Shown: positions 1 through 7,247, counted from the first letter of the stretch. The stretch: 18,844 nucleotides of DNA from Ignavibacteria bacterium (GCA_013298375.1 JAAFHM010000027.1:1-18844); one strand, 5' to 3'. Notes: generated from the letters alone by a model not told the origin. Made by a program: numbers and translations.

Positions 1-2
1 TA

Positions 3-164
3 TCGGTGCGACTTGTGGATGTTTTGGGGCATGATGTTTATTTGCTGAGAGACGCTCCCGCTCAAGTACAAATCTCGATAGAGCATCTTTCGCAAGGCGC
101 ATATTTCCTTGTTGTTTCGCGGAACGGCTCGGTGATAGCGACGCAGAAGATTCTCAAACACTAA
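3..164 (+). CDS. C-terminal end of a T9SS-secreted protein (partial, 5' end outside window)
   Basis: The reading frame is open from base 3 to a TAA at 162-164 and gives 53 residues. They fit a type IX secretion system type A C-terminal sorting domain: a beta strand with VRLVDVLGHDV, a central LSQGAYFLVVSRNG, and a closing strand that ends in the basic tail TQKILKH. In this domain family the 'G-x-Y/F-hydrophobic' core and the short Lys/Arg-rich end are the typical features. Such domains take the cargo through the outer membrane and are usually cleaved off. The body of the protein lies to the left, so its function cannot be stated. The next gene starts 20 bases later on the same strand, so read-through is possible. 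Confidence 0.8.
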   Translation, partial: SVRLVDVLGHDVYLLRDAPAQVQISIEHLSQGAYFLVVSRNGSVIATQKILKH

Positions 165-184
165 CGTTTTTGGCTCAGGGCATT

Positions 185-811
185 ATGGCATTTTCCCAGT
201 TCAAATCGCTTGGCGACGTGGCAAAACTCTTCTCTTTTCGTCTGGAAAAAGATGATTTTGTTGTGGTGAAGCCGTTTGTCCCGGCGAAACTTGTTGTTGA
301 AAATATCCATCTGGTTTTGAAAACAGACCTACACCGCAGTTCGGAAGCGGCACGCTGCGAAACCCTGATATTTCCTATCTTGCAGGAGGTTTGGCGGCAT
401 TACGCAGATGTGCTGAAACTGTGGAACCATGCGCCTCTCGAAGCAGATACTATTCTCAGTGGCGTTCCCGATTATCTTGTGGCAAAAAAATCGACATTTG
501 GTCCGATGACGATGGGAACGCCGATTCTGGTTGCGATAGAAGCCAAGCAGGATGATTTTGTCGTGGGTTGGGGGCAGTGCGCCGCAGGAATGCTGGCTGC
601 GCAAAAACTGAATGCCTCTAACACAGCCGTTTTTGGTATCGTCAGCAATGGCGAAATATGGGAATTTGGCAAACTCGAAGGCGCTATTTTGACGCAGCAT
701 CTTTTTCCTTTTAGCATCGCTGATTTTGACAAACTCTGCGGCGCATTGGCGTTTGTGATGGAAGAATGCAAAAAACAGGTAGAACAAATGAACAGCACGG
801 AGGGCGCGTAA
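185..811 (+). CDS. PD-(D/E)XK nuclease-like protein, copy 1 of 3
   Basis: A 208-residue protein, first of three tandem paralogues. The motifs fit the PD-(D/E)XK nuclease fold: a helix with Glu in SEAARCE (53-59), the metal-binding Asp in GVPDYL (D96), the paired acid and lysine in VAIEAK (E119, K121), and a downstream Gln in WGQCAA (Q131). A following GIVSNGEIWEFGKL (151-164) recalls the strand pattern 'hTNGxxW' of type I restriction HsdR N-terminal domains. No helicase, methylase or DNA-binding domain is attached. The ATG at 185 was chosen because all three copies begin MAF(S/A)QFK; a TTG at 170 is in frame but extends beyond the shared start. Its target and role are unknown. DNA cleavage is an inference from motif conservation, and a structural or regulatory role remains possible. 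Confidence 0.8.
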   Translation: MAFSQFKSLGDVAKLFSFRLEKDDFVVVKPFVPAKLVVENIHLVLKTDLHRSSEAARCETLIFPILQEVWRHYADVLKLWNHAPLEADTILSGVPDYLVAKKSTFGPMTMGTPILVAIEAKQDDFVVGWGQCAAGMLAAQKLNASNTAVFGIVSNGEIWEFGKLEGAILTQHLFPFSIADFDKLCGALAFVMEECKKQVEQMNSTEGA

Positions 812-812
812 A

Positions 813-1445
813 ATGGCATTTTCACAGTTCAAATCGCTGGGCGAAGCCGCAAAACGCTTGCGCTTTCTTGCCAAAAATGCTACGTTTATGAGCGCTGCGG
901 TGAGTGTTGAAGCGCCTGCTGCACTACGAGAGCGACTTGCTATTATTCTGGAAGAAGGTTTGCACCGTATATCCGAAGCAGCGCGGTGCGAAATGCTTAT
1001 TGCGCCTCTGCTCTGTGAAGTATGGCTGCATTATCGGTCAATTCTCAAGCTCTGGAGCCATGCTCCGCTTGAGTATGATGCGGAACTCGTTGGTACGCCT
1101 GACTATCTGATTGCAAAACAATCCGAGTTCGGTTTTGCTGTCATCGGTTCGCCGATACTCGTTGCGGTCGAAGCAAAGCAGGATAATTTCGAGTACGGCT
1201 GGGGGCAGTGTGCCGCCGAAATGGTTGCCATTCAAAAACTTAATGGTGATAGTGCTTCTGCGGTCTTTGGTATTGTTACCAATGGCGAAACGTGGCAATT
1301 CGGTAAACTCCAAGGTACTACTCTTACGCAAGAAACGGCATATTACGGCATGAGCGATATTGACAGGCTTTTTGGCGCACTGACCTTTGTGATGGAAGAA
1401 TGCTATAAGCAAGTAATCCAGACGCAAGCATTGGAGGTGGTTTGA
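813..1445 (+). CDS. PD-(D/E)XK nuclease-like protein, copy 2 of 3
   Basis: A 210-residue paralogue of the gene before it. One base separates it from that gene's stop. A GGAGGG ribosome binding site at 799-804, inside the end of copy 1, sits 8 bases before the ATG and fixes the start. All candidate catalytic positions are kept: Glu in SEAARCE (54-60), GTPDYL (D97), VAVEAK (E120, K122) and WGQCAA (Q132), followed by GIVTNGETWQFGKL. Copies 1 and 2 are closest to each other in the N-terminal ten residues and around WGQCAA. The middle N-terminal part (about 15-45) differs strongly between copies, which suggests that this segment decides what each copy recognises. That last point is inference. Confidence 0.8.
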   Translation: MAFSQFKSLGEAAKRLRFLAKNATFMSAAVSVEAPAALRERLAIILEEGLHRISEAARCEMLIAPLLCEVWLHYRSILKLWSHAPLEYDAELVGTPDYLIAKQSEFGFAVIGSPILVAVEAKQDNFEYGWGQCAAEMVAIQKLNGDSASAVFGIVTNGETWQFGKLQGTTLTQETAYYGMSDIDRLFGALTFVMEECYKQVIQTQALEVV

Positions 1446-2065
1446 TGGCATTTGCACAGTTTAAGACACTTGCAGAGGTGCTTTCGACCTTTGAAATTTC
1501 GTATAATGAGCAGCATCTTTACTCTCACTCTACCGCGTCGGCGGTGGCTGGTGTAAGCCAAGCATTTGCAGAGCAGATAGAATTCGCCTTGAGCGAGGGC
1601 ATTTACAAAACCTCAGAATATGCACGGTGCGAAAGTTTGATTTTTCCTATCCTTCAGGAAGCGTGGAAATCTCATCGAGACAATCTTCGGCTTTGGAGCC
1701 ACGTTCCGATTGCCGCAGAAGAGCCGCTCGTCGGCACTCCAGACTACCTCATCGCCCAAGCCTCGCCTTTAGGCAAAGTTGTTCTTGGCAAGCCTATTTT
1801 GGCGGCTGTCGAGGCAAAGCGCGAGAATTTTGATGAAGGCTGGGCGCAATGCACGGCAGAAATGCTGGCAATTCAGCACATCAACAAAGATTCTATGCGT
1901 GTTTGGGGCGTTGTGACCAACGGCGAATTATGGCAATTCGGCGCATTAGATGGGCGACTTCTCAGACAGGAAGCCACGTTCTATACCGTCCGCAATCTTG
2001 ATGAACTTTTTAGTGTCTTGTCGTTTATCATGGCAGAATGCGCAAGGCAAATTACCGTTCCCTAA
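1445..2065 (+). CDS. PD-(D/E)XK nuclease-like protein, copy 3 of 3
   Basis: A 206-residue paralogue. Its ATG overlaps the TGA of copy 2 by one base (TGATG at 1443-1447), and GGAGG at 1433-1437 sits 7 bases upstream, so translation is probably coupled. The motifs are kept: SEYARCE (57-63), GTPDYL (D100), AAVEAK (E123, K125), and WAQCTA (Q135) in place of WGQCAA, then GVVTNGELWQFGAL. The N-terminal variable part is longer than in copies 1 and 2. It is the most divergent of the three but shows no lost catalytic residue, so it is not an obvious decaying duplicate. Its function is unknown and the fold assignment rests on motif order. Confidence 0.8.
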   Translation: MAFAQFKTLAEVLSTFEISYNEQHLYSHSTASAVAGVSQAFAEQIEFALSEGIYKTSEYARCESLIFPILQEAWKSHRDNLRLWSHVPIAAEEPLVGTPDYLIAQASPLGKVVLGKPILAAVEAKRENFDEGWAQCTAEMLAIQHINKDSMRVWGVVTNGELWQFGALDGRLLRQEATFYTVRNLDELFSVLSFIMAECARQITVP

Positions 2066-2083
2066 ATCATCGTTTTTATCATT

Positions 2084-2551
2084 ATGCAAGAAATCGTTCT
2101 TGGCAATCGAAAACTGAATCGCGGCGAGCAGCTTGCTGTTGCTATTGGTGGCGCGGCGCTGGTTCTGTATGTTACGCGGTTCGATATTTCCACACTCTGG
2201 CTTGTTGGCGTTGGTGTCTATCTCACTGTCGTTTTGCTGTTGCTTTTACGCGGGCAGCGTTTTGTGATATTGAATGAAGAAGGAATTGATTATAAGTCCA
2301 GTGTTTTCGGGCAGTCCAAGTGGTATGCGTGGGCGAATGTTGTGAAGGTCATTGCTAATTCGACAGGCGTAACACTACACCTCAAAGATGGCTCTACGAC
2401 TGAGTTTCTCGTTGAAAAATCGAAATGGTTTAATTTTCGCAAATTTCGCACCAGTGTTGAACGCTTTGCACGTCTGCACAACATTCACATTTTTATCCAA
2501 GTCGTCGAAATGGCTGGTGATCCGCCTGATTTGAAGCGCCTTTCTGAGTAA
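2084..2551 (+). CDS. Small membrane protein with two TM helices and a PH-like tail
   Basis: A 155-residue protein that starts 18 bases after nuclease-like copy 3, so it probably belongs to the same transcript. Residues about 16-31 and 36-55 are hydrophobic and can form a two-helix hairpin. The remainder (about 58-145) is soluble and alternates short strands (RFVILNEEGIDYKS, WANVVKVIANS, TLHLKDGSTTEFLV) before a terminal helix (SVERFARLHNI). This resembles bacterial PH-like domains placed after a TM hairpin. I do not recognise a named family with certainty. The context could mean a membrane anchor or sensor for the nuclease-like trio, or simple adjacency. Confidence 0.65.
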   Translation: MQEIVLGNRKLNRGEQLAVAIGGAALVLYVTRFDISTLWLVGVGVYLTVVLLLLLRGQRFVILNEEGIDYKSSVFGQSKWYAWANVVKVIANSTGVTLHLKDGSTTEFLVEKSKWFNFRKFRTSVERFARLHNIHIFIQVVEMAGDPPDLKRLSE

Positions 2552-2633
2552 GATTGATCATCACACAACACTTGAATTTACGACAGACAAAAGCAACAAT
2601 TCACAACACTCTTCATCATTTTTTCATAGTGCT

Positions 2634-4247
2634 ATGCGCTGGTTCACCAATTTAAGTTTGCGCCAAAAACTCACAAGTGTCTTTGTGTTGGCTGCACTCC
2701 TGACCGCCGGCATGAGTTATAGTGGCTTTGTCACCACAGCCCGCATCGTTGATCGCACCACCACCACATACAACAAAGATATTATCCCACTGGAATACCT
2801 CAACGATATTTCGCTGGCGTTTTTGTCTATTCGTGTGGACTTGCGTGATGCCGTATTTGCGGCAACACACGGCGACCAAGTGCAGATGAAGCGTTTCCAT
2901 GAACGCGCTATGAAATACCTTACCAAGGTGGAAGAACGCAGTGCGCTTTATGAACAAGCCTTGCGTACGGACGAGGGGCGACGACTATTTGCCGAGTACC
3001 ACAAATCTATGGACGTTTTCAAGCGGGTTGGGGTAAAAGTACAAACCGAAACCCAAAATGCAAACTATGAAGCCGCGATTCATGCGATATTAACCGAGTG
3101 TATTCCGGCTGCGGAGCAGGTAAAAAGAAATATCGAACTCCTGATGGAGCAGAAGCAGCGCGTGGCAAAGCAAACAAATGAGGAAAATTTGCAATTATTA
3201 GCAGAAAATCGCTTGATGCAATACATTGTGATTGCGATTGGTTTTGTCACAATCATTGTGCTTGGCTTCTGGCTTTCGGGCAAAATTGGTCATGCTGTTG
3301 ATGCAACCGCTACTTCCAGCACGATGATTTCCTCTAGTGTTCAACAGCTTTCGACGGGAATGCGAATGCAATCCACGCAGGTTTCGGATATTGCCTCCTC
3401 GATGGAGGAAATGACGGCAACGATTGAGGAAAATACGCGCCAGACCGCTCTTGCCGCGACCGAAGCGGAACGAACAAGTATTGAAGTGCGTCGCGGCGGA
3501 CTTATCATGCAGCAGGCGATCAAGGGCATGACAAGTATTTCCGATTCCGTCATTCGTTCTTCCGACACGATGGTATCGCTTGTGCGGAGCAGTGAAGAAA
3601 TTGAGCAGATTATCCAGGTTATTGGCGAAATTGCCGACCAAACAAACCTTCTCGCGCTTAATGCTGCTATTGAAGCAGCCCGCGCTGGCGACCAAGGACG
3701 CGGTTTTGCGGTTGTTGCCGATGAAGTGCGCAAACTCGCCGAACGGACACGCAAGGCGACCAAAGAAATCGCCACAATGATTCAGCAAATGCAGACCAAA
3801 ACCGGCGAAGTGATGGAAGTAATGAATGAAGGCAGAGCAGAAGCGCAGCACGGCAGAGACCTTGCACAAGAAGCTGCCGCAGCGCTTGACCAAGTTTTGG
3901 GGCGTGTGCAAAATGTTTCCGATGCACTCTCAAGACTTGCTGCTGCCAGTGAAGAGCAGTCCAAAGCCAGCAGCGAGATTGCTCGCAGCGTAACGGTTAT
4001 CTCCGAAATCATTGACCAATCCTCGCACGGCGTTGATCAGATTGCTGTTTCGGTGAACGATCTTCATTCGCTTGCGCTTTCCTTGCGGTCACTTATTTCA
4101 CGAAGCACCGAATCGCTTGTGCCGGAGGTGCAGTACGCCATGAATGGTTTGAATGACCGCCTTGCTATTGCGCAGCACACTCCGCGATATACCAATATGC
4201 GACGTGGCAACAATGGAATTTCTCTGGATTTAGAGCGCAAACGGTAG
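2634..4247 (+). CDS. Methyl-accepting chemotaxis protein
   Basis: A 537-residue chemoreceptor. It has a short cytoplasmic start, TM1 at about residues 8-29, a helical periplasmic region (about 30-190) of the four-helix-bundle sensor type, and TM2 at about 193-215. The cytoplasmic signalling coiled coil follows, with the highly conserved hairpin tip DQTNLLALNAAIEAARAG at about 332-350 and GFAVVADEVRKLAERT after it. The tip is the CheA/CheW contact site. Only about 117 residues separate TM2 from the tip, which leaves no obvious room for a HAMP domain as well as the usual coiled coil. No C-terminal NWETF-type receptor tail is visible. No che or motility genes are in the window. The ligand cannot be inferred. 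No clear ribosome binding site precedes the ATG. Confidence 0.93.
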   Translation: MRWFTNLSLRQKLTSVFVLAALLTAGMSYSGFVTTARIVDRTTTTYNKDIIPLEYLNDISLAFLSIRVDLRDAVFAATHGDQVQMKRFHERAMKYLTKVEERSALYEQALRTDEGRRLFAEYHKSMDVFKRVGVKVQTETQNANYEAAIHAILTECIPAAEQVKRNIELLMEQKQRVAKQTNEENLQLLAENRLMQYIVIAIGFVTIIVLGFWLSGKIGHAVDATATSSTMISSSVQQLSTGMRMQSTQVSDIASSMEEMTATIEENTRQTALAATEAERTSIEVRRGGLIMQQAIKGMTSISDSVIRSSDTMVSLVRSSEEIEQIIQVIGEIADQTNLLALNAAIEAARAGDQGRGFAVVADEVRKLAERTRKATKEIATMIQQMQTKTGEVMEVMNEGRAEAQHGRDLAQEAAAALDQVLGRVQNVSDALSRLAAASEEQSKASSEIARSVTVISEIIDQSSHGVDQIAVSVNDLHSLALSLRSLISRSTESLVPEVQYAMNGLNDRLAIAQHTPRYTNMRRGNNGISLDLERKR

Positions 4248-4318
4248 TACCGCTTGGAAACTATTCCTTACGACAACATTTTTACATCTTTCTCAACATT
4301 TTTTAGGATTCTTGACAA

Positions 4319-5080
4319 ATGCTCACTATCACCAATCTGCAAGCCTCCGTCGAAGGCAAAGAGATTTTGAAAGGTATTAACCTTACCATTGGCAAAGGCG
4401 AAATTCATGCGATTATGGGACCAAACGGCTCAGGAAAAAGTACGCTTGCCTCGGTACTTGCCGGACGCGAAGATTACGAAATTACGGGCGGTTCGGTGGA
4501 TTTCGACGGCAAAGACCTTCTCGAAATGTCACCCGAAGAACGCGCCCGCGAAGGTGTCTTCTTAGCGTTCCAATATCCCGTCGAAATTCCAGGCGTGAGC
4601 AACACCAATTTTCTCAAAGCTGCCGTCAATGAAGTCCGCAAACATCGTGGTTTAGAGCCGATGGAGCCAAAAGCATTTTTGAAAATGATGCGCGAAAAAA
4701 TGGCGCTTGTCGAAATGGATCAAGCGATGGTCAGCCGTTCAGTCAACGAGGGCTTTTCCGGCGGCGAGAAAAAGCGTAATGAAATTTTCCAACTGGCAAT
4801 GCTTGAACCCAAACTTTCTATCTTGGACGAGACTGATTCGGGCTTGGATATTGACGCGCTCAAAATCGTTTCCAATGGTGTGAATAAACTCCGTTCCAAA
4901 GAGACTTCCACGATTGTTATTACGCACTACCAGCGTTTGCTAGATTACATCGTTCCTGATTTTGTTCACGTCCTCTACAAAGGTCGTATTGTCAAGTCCG
5001 GCGGCAAAGAACTGGCGCTGGAACTGGAAGCAAAAGGCTACGATTGGGTGAAAGAATTAGCACTGGAAGAGGTAGTCTAG
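4319..5080 (+). CDS. sufC: SufC, Fe-S cluster assembly ATPase
   Basis: A 253-residue ABC-type ATPase that powers the SufBCD scaffold, where Fe-S clusters are built in the cytoplasm. Walker A is GPNGSGKST (34-42). The signature region is the SufC-specific EGFSGGEKKRNEI (about 144-156), and Walker B is LSILDETDSGLD (about 166-177). The Q-loop is in FLAFQYPVEIPG. A weak AGGA lies about 10 bases before the ATG. In most bacteria sufC directly follows sufB; here the gene upstream is a chemoreceptor and no sufB is present. sufD follows after an inserted four-helix-bundle gene. The TAG stop codon is the first three bases of a 7-bp repeat array. Confidence 0.97.
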   Translation: MLTITNLQASVEGKEILKGINLTIGKGEIHAIMGPNGSGKSTLASVLAGREDYEITGGSVDFDGKDLLEMSPEERAREGVFLAFQYPVEIPGVSNTNFLKAAVNEVRKHRGLEPMEPKAFLKMMREKMALVEMDQAMVSRSVNEGFSGGEKKRNEIFQLAMLEPKLSILDETDSGLDIDALKIVSNGVNKLRSKETSTIVITHYQRLLDYIVPDFVHVLYKGRIVKSGGKELALELEAKGYDWVKELALEEVV

Positions 5081-5112
5081 GTTTTAGGTTATGGGTTTTA
5101 GGTTATAGGTTT
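5078..5112 (+). repeat. Left array of five 7-bp repeats (TAGGTTW-type)
   Basis: Five consecutive heptamers read TAGGTTT, TAGGTTA, TGGGTTT, TAGGTTA, TAGGTTT. The first contains the TAG stop codon of sufC. The array ends 24 bases before the start of the four-helix-bundle gene. A longer array of the same heptamer in the opposite orientation lies on the other side of that gene (5618-5666). Confidence 0.85.
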
Positions 5113-5136
5113 GAAGCGGAGTAAAAGTAAAATTTT

Positions 5137-5517
5137 ATGCGAAATTTCAAAGAATTACTTGTTTGGCAAAAAGCGCATAATTTTGTATTAGCCTTGTATA
5201 AACTTACATATCACTTTCCCAGAGAAGAATTGTATGGTTTAACAAGCCAGATACGGCGGGCTGCGATGTCAGTACCGACAAACATCGCCGAAGGTTGCGG
5301 CAGAGACAGTAATGTCGAATTCCAACGCTTTTTAGCGATAGCACTGGGTTCGGCTTCGGAGGTAGAATATCAGTTATTGCTGGCAAAAGACTTAGGATTT
5401 ATTGTGGCTGCTGATTATGACCGACTGTATTCCATGCTCGGAGAAGTACAACGAATGTTAAGCGCTTTATTTCAAAAAGTTAAAGAGCAAAATGCTGCAA
5501 AAATGCCCAAACCATAA
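5137..5517 (+). CDS. Four-helix-bundle protein (S23 / 23S rRNA intervening-sequence type)
   Basis: A 126-residue protein with the classical family pattern: FKELLVWQKAHNF at the start, FPREELYGLTSQIRRAA in the middle, then SVPTNIAEGCGR, FLAIALGSASEVEYQL, and a final helix. This family forms small all-helical bundles. It was first described from insertions in 23S rRNA genes and also occurs as free-standing intergenic genes. Its biochemical role is unresolved. Here it splits sufC from sufD and lies between two inverted arrays of heptamer repeats. That arrangement, together with the absence of any link to Fe-S assembly, suggests it arrived as a discrete insert. The ATG at 5137 gives the family's usual N-terminus and length. 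Confidence 0.93.
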   Translation: MRNFKELLVWQKAHNFVLALYKLTYHFPREELYGLTSQIRRAAMSVPTNIAEGCGRDSNVEFQRFLAIALGSASEVEYQLLLAKDLGFIVAADYDRLYSMLGEVQRMLSALFQKVKEQNAAKMPKP

Positions 5518-5669
5518 CCTGACTCATTTACGATCATTATTTTTGCTGTAAACCCACAACCTGAAACATGATAACTTCATCGCTTGCAACCACGTTTAAA
5601 CAAATAGCTTTTCTCAAAACCTAGAATCCATAACCTAGAACCTATAACCCATAACCTAGAACCTAAACA
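5518..5669. other. Spacer between the four-helix-bundle gene and sufD
   Basis: These 152 bases hold no open frame that I can support. The first 100 bases are AT-rich with no clear promoter or terminator, although CCCACAACCTGAAAC at about 5552-5566 may be a decayed copy of the neighbouring repeat. The last 50 bases are the right heptamer array. No ribosome binding site of the GGAGG type precedes sufD, because the array runs up to its start codon. Confidence 0.6.
5618..5666 (-). repeat. Right array of seven 7-bp repeats (AACCTAK-type), inverted relative to the left array
   Basis: Seven consecutive heptamers on the plus strand read AACCTAG, AATCCAT, AACCTAG, AACCTAT, AACCCAT, AACCTAG, AACCTAA. 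On the minus strand these are the TAGGTT-type unit of the left array at 5078-5112. The array stops three bases before the sufD ATG. The two arrays face each other across about 505 bases that contain only the four-helix-bundle gene and its spacer. Confidence 0.85.
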
Positions 5670-6992
5670 ATGGTAGAATTTCAATCTAAATTAGAACAAG
5701 AGTTTTCGCTCGTAGAGAGATCTCTAAACGGACAGGCAAAATCGCCGATTCATGCTATTCGCAAACAAGCAATGGCGCGATTTGCAGAACTTGGCTTCCC
5801 GACTATTCGCCATGAAGAATGGAAATATACGAATCTCATGCCTATTGTGAAGCAGGATTACGCTTTAACTCTGCAAGCCGCATCCAGTCTCACAAAAGCG
5901 GATATTGAGCCGTTTTTGATACCCGATGTGGAAGCAAACGTATTGGTCTTTGTTAATGGCTCGTATTCTGCTGCGCTTTCTACGATTATTTCCGACAAAG
6001 GCGTAGAAGTGATGCCGCTTGCAGAGGCGTTTACTAAGAAAACGGCTGTCGTGGAAAAGCATTTTGCACAGTACGCTGCTTGGCAGAATGACGCGATGTT
6101 GGCACTGAATACCGCATTTTCGCTGAATGGTGCGTATATTGAAGTCGCCAATAGTGCCGTCATTGAAGAGCCGTTTCATCTTCTCTTTGTCAATGATTCC
6201 CGCCAGCAAAGCACCTTTGCACCTGCACGAAACCTCATTGTGCTGGGAGTAAATGCAGAAGCGACAATCGTGGAAAGCGCACACACACTTGTTTCTGGCG
6301 AAAACGTTGGTTTTACCAATGTTGTGAGCGAAGTTGTCCTTGCCGAAAATGCTCGGTTGCAGCATTACAAAATTCAAAATGACGTGACGCAGTCGCATTT
6401 TGTTGGCGCTCTTCATGCTCATCAGGAAGCCACCAGCATCCTGAATACGGTTGTTGTGACGCTTTCCGGGGGCATTGTGCGCAATAATTTGAACGCCGTA
6501 CTTGCCGGAAAAGCCGCCGACACGCATTTTTACGGCTTGTATTTGGTGAATGGTAAAACGCTGGTGGACAATCACACGCTTGCCGACCACGCCGTAGCAC
6601 ACTGCACCAGCAATGAACTCTACAAAGGCATTATGGATGACCGTTCGACGGGCGTTTTCAATGGGAAAATTATGGTTCGCCCGGATGCACAAAAAACCTT
6701 GGCATATCAGTCAAATCGTAATATTTTGATGTCGCCCAATGCAACAGTGAATACAAAACCGCAATTGGAAATTTTTGCCGACGATGTAAAGTGTAGTCAT
6801 GGTTGCACTTCGGGACAGCTTGACGACGAGGCACTCTTTTATCTTCGCGCACGCGGTCTGGACAGAGAGCAGGCAAGAGCGCTTCTGCTCTACGCTTTCG
6901 CAGGAGAAATCACCGAAAAGATAGAGTTAGAGCCGCTTCGAGAACGCTTAGAATCTATCATTGCAGAACGTTTGCATCAAGAATTAGTGTAG
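5670..6992 (+). CDS. sufD: SufD, Fe-S cluster scaffold subunit
   Basis: A 440-residue protein of the SufB/SufD family that partners SufB and SufC in Fe-S assembly. The N-terminal helical part carries IRHEEWKYTNL (46-56), typical of SufD. The centre is a long run of short strands expected of the right-handed beta-helix. The C-terminal helical domain contains KCSHGCTSGQLDDEALFYL with the conserved CSH (C375, H377) and ends ARALLLYAFAGEI. The length is normal for SufD, and the MVEFQ start is supported by the family's short N-terminal helix. Transcription from sufC would have to pass through the inserted gene and both repeat arrays. Confidence 0.96.
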   Translation: MVEFQSKLEQEFSLVERSLNGQAKSPIHAIRKQAMARFAELGFPTIRHEEWKYTNLMPIVKQDYALTLQAASSLTKADIEPFLIPDVEANVLVFVNGSYSAALSTIISDKGVEVMPLAEAFTKKTAVVEKHFAQYAAWQNDAMLALNTAFSLNGAYIEVANSAVIEEPFHLLFVNDSRQQSTFAPARNLIVLGVNAEATIVESAHTLVSGENVGFTNVVSEVVLAENARLQHYKIQNDVTQSHFVGALHAHQEATSILNTVVVTLSGGIVRNNLNAVLAGKAADTHFYGLYLVNGKTLVDNHTLADHAVAHCTSNELYKGIMDDRSTGVFNGKIMVRPDAQKTLAYQSNRNILMSPNATVNTKPQLEIFADDVKCSHGCTSGQLDDEALFYLRARGLDREQARALLLYAFAGEITEKIELEPLRERLESIIAERLHQELV

Positions 6993-7050
6993 ATTGCTGT
7001 CCTCTTCCGAAGATGTTTAAGGAATGCGAGCGAAATAACTCATCATACTT

Positions 7051-7137
7051 TTGTCCACGAATCACACGAATCTTCACGAATGTTGGCACTATTGTCGAGG
7101 CTCTTGATTCGTGTTCATTCGTGCGATTCGTGGATAA
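7051..7137. repeat. Long palindromic repeat of CACGAAT / ATTCGTG units in the asparaginase leader
   Basis: Three CACGAAT units start at 7056, 7065 and 7075. Three ATTCGTG units start at 7107, 7117 and 7126. Spacings are 9 and 10 bases on the left and 10 and 9 on the right, so the layout is mirror-symmetrical. The 32-base arms (7051-7082 and about 7106-7136) match at about 26 positions and are separated by roughly 22 bases. As RNA or single-stranded DNA this would form a long hairpin. I recall similar ATTCGTG-type repeats between genes in other bacteria, but cannot verify that here. It lies in the 269-base gap between sufD and the asparaginase gene. Confidence 0.8.
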
Positions 7138-7247
7138 CATTGAGGGAATTGTTTCATTCGCGTTCCTAAGGCGCTCTGCGGCACGTATTTATGCGGTCTC
7201 GGAGCGTCTGTGTTTTTGCACGGCAGAAGTATTTTTGAACGATTTTC

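Noticed and set aside
170..184. TTG start for nuclease-like copy 1 (and a TTG at 1442 for copy 3)
   Set aside because: All three paralogues share the MAF(S/A)QFK start at an ATG, and copies 2 and 3 have GGAGG sites placed for the ATG.
3198..3911. Minus-strand frame of 237 codons inside the chemoreceptor gene
   Set aside because: It is a shadow of the repetitive helical coding region and has no family character.
5078..5666. CRISPR-like reading of the short repeats around the four-helix-bundle gene
   Set aside because: The units are 7 bp, contiguous without spacers, and inverted on the two sides. No cas gene is present.
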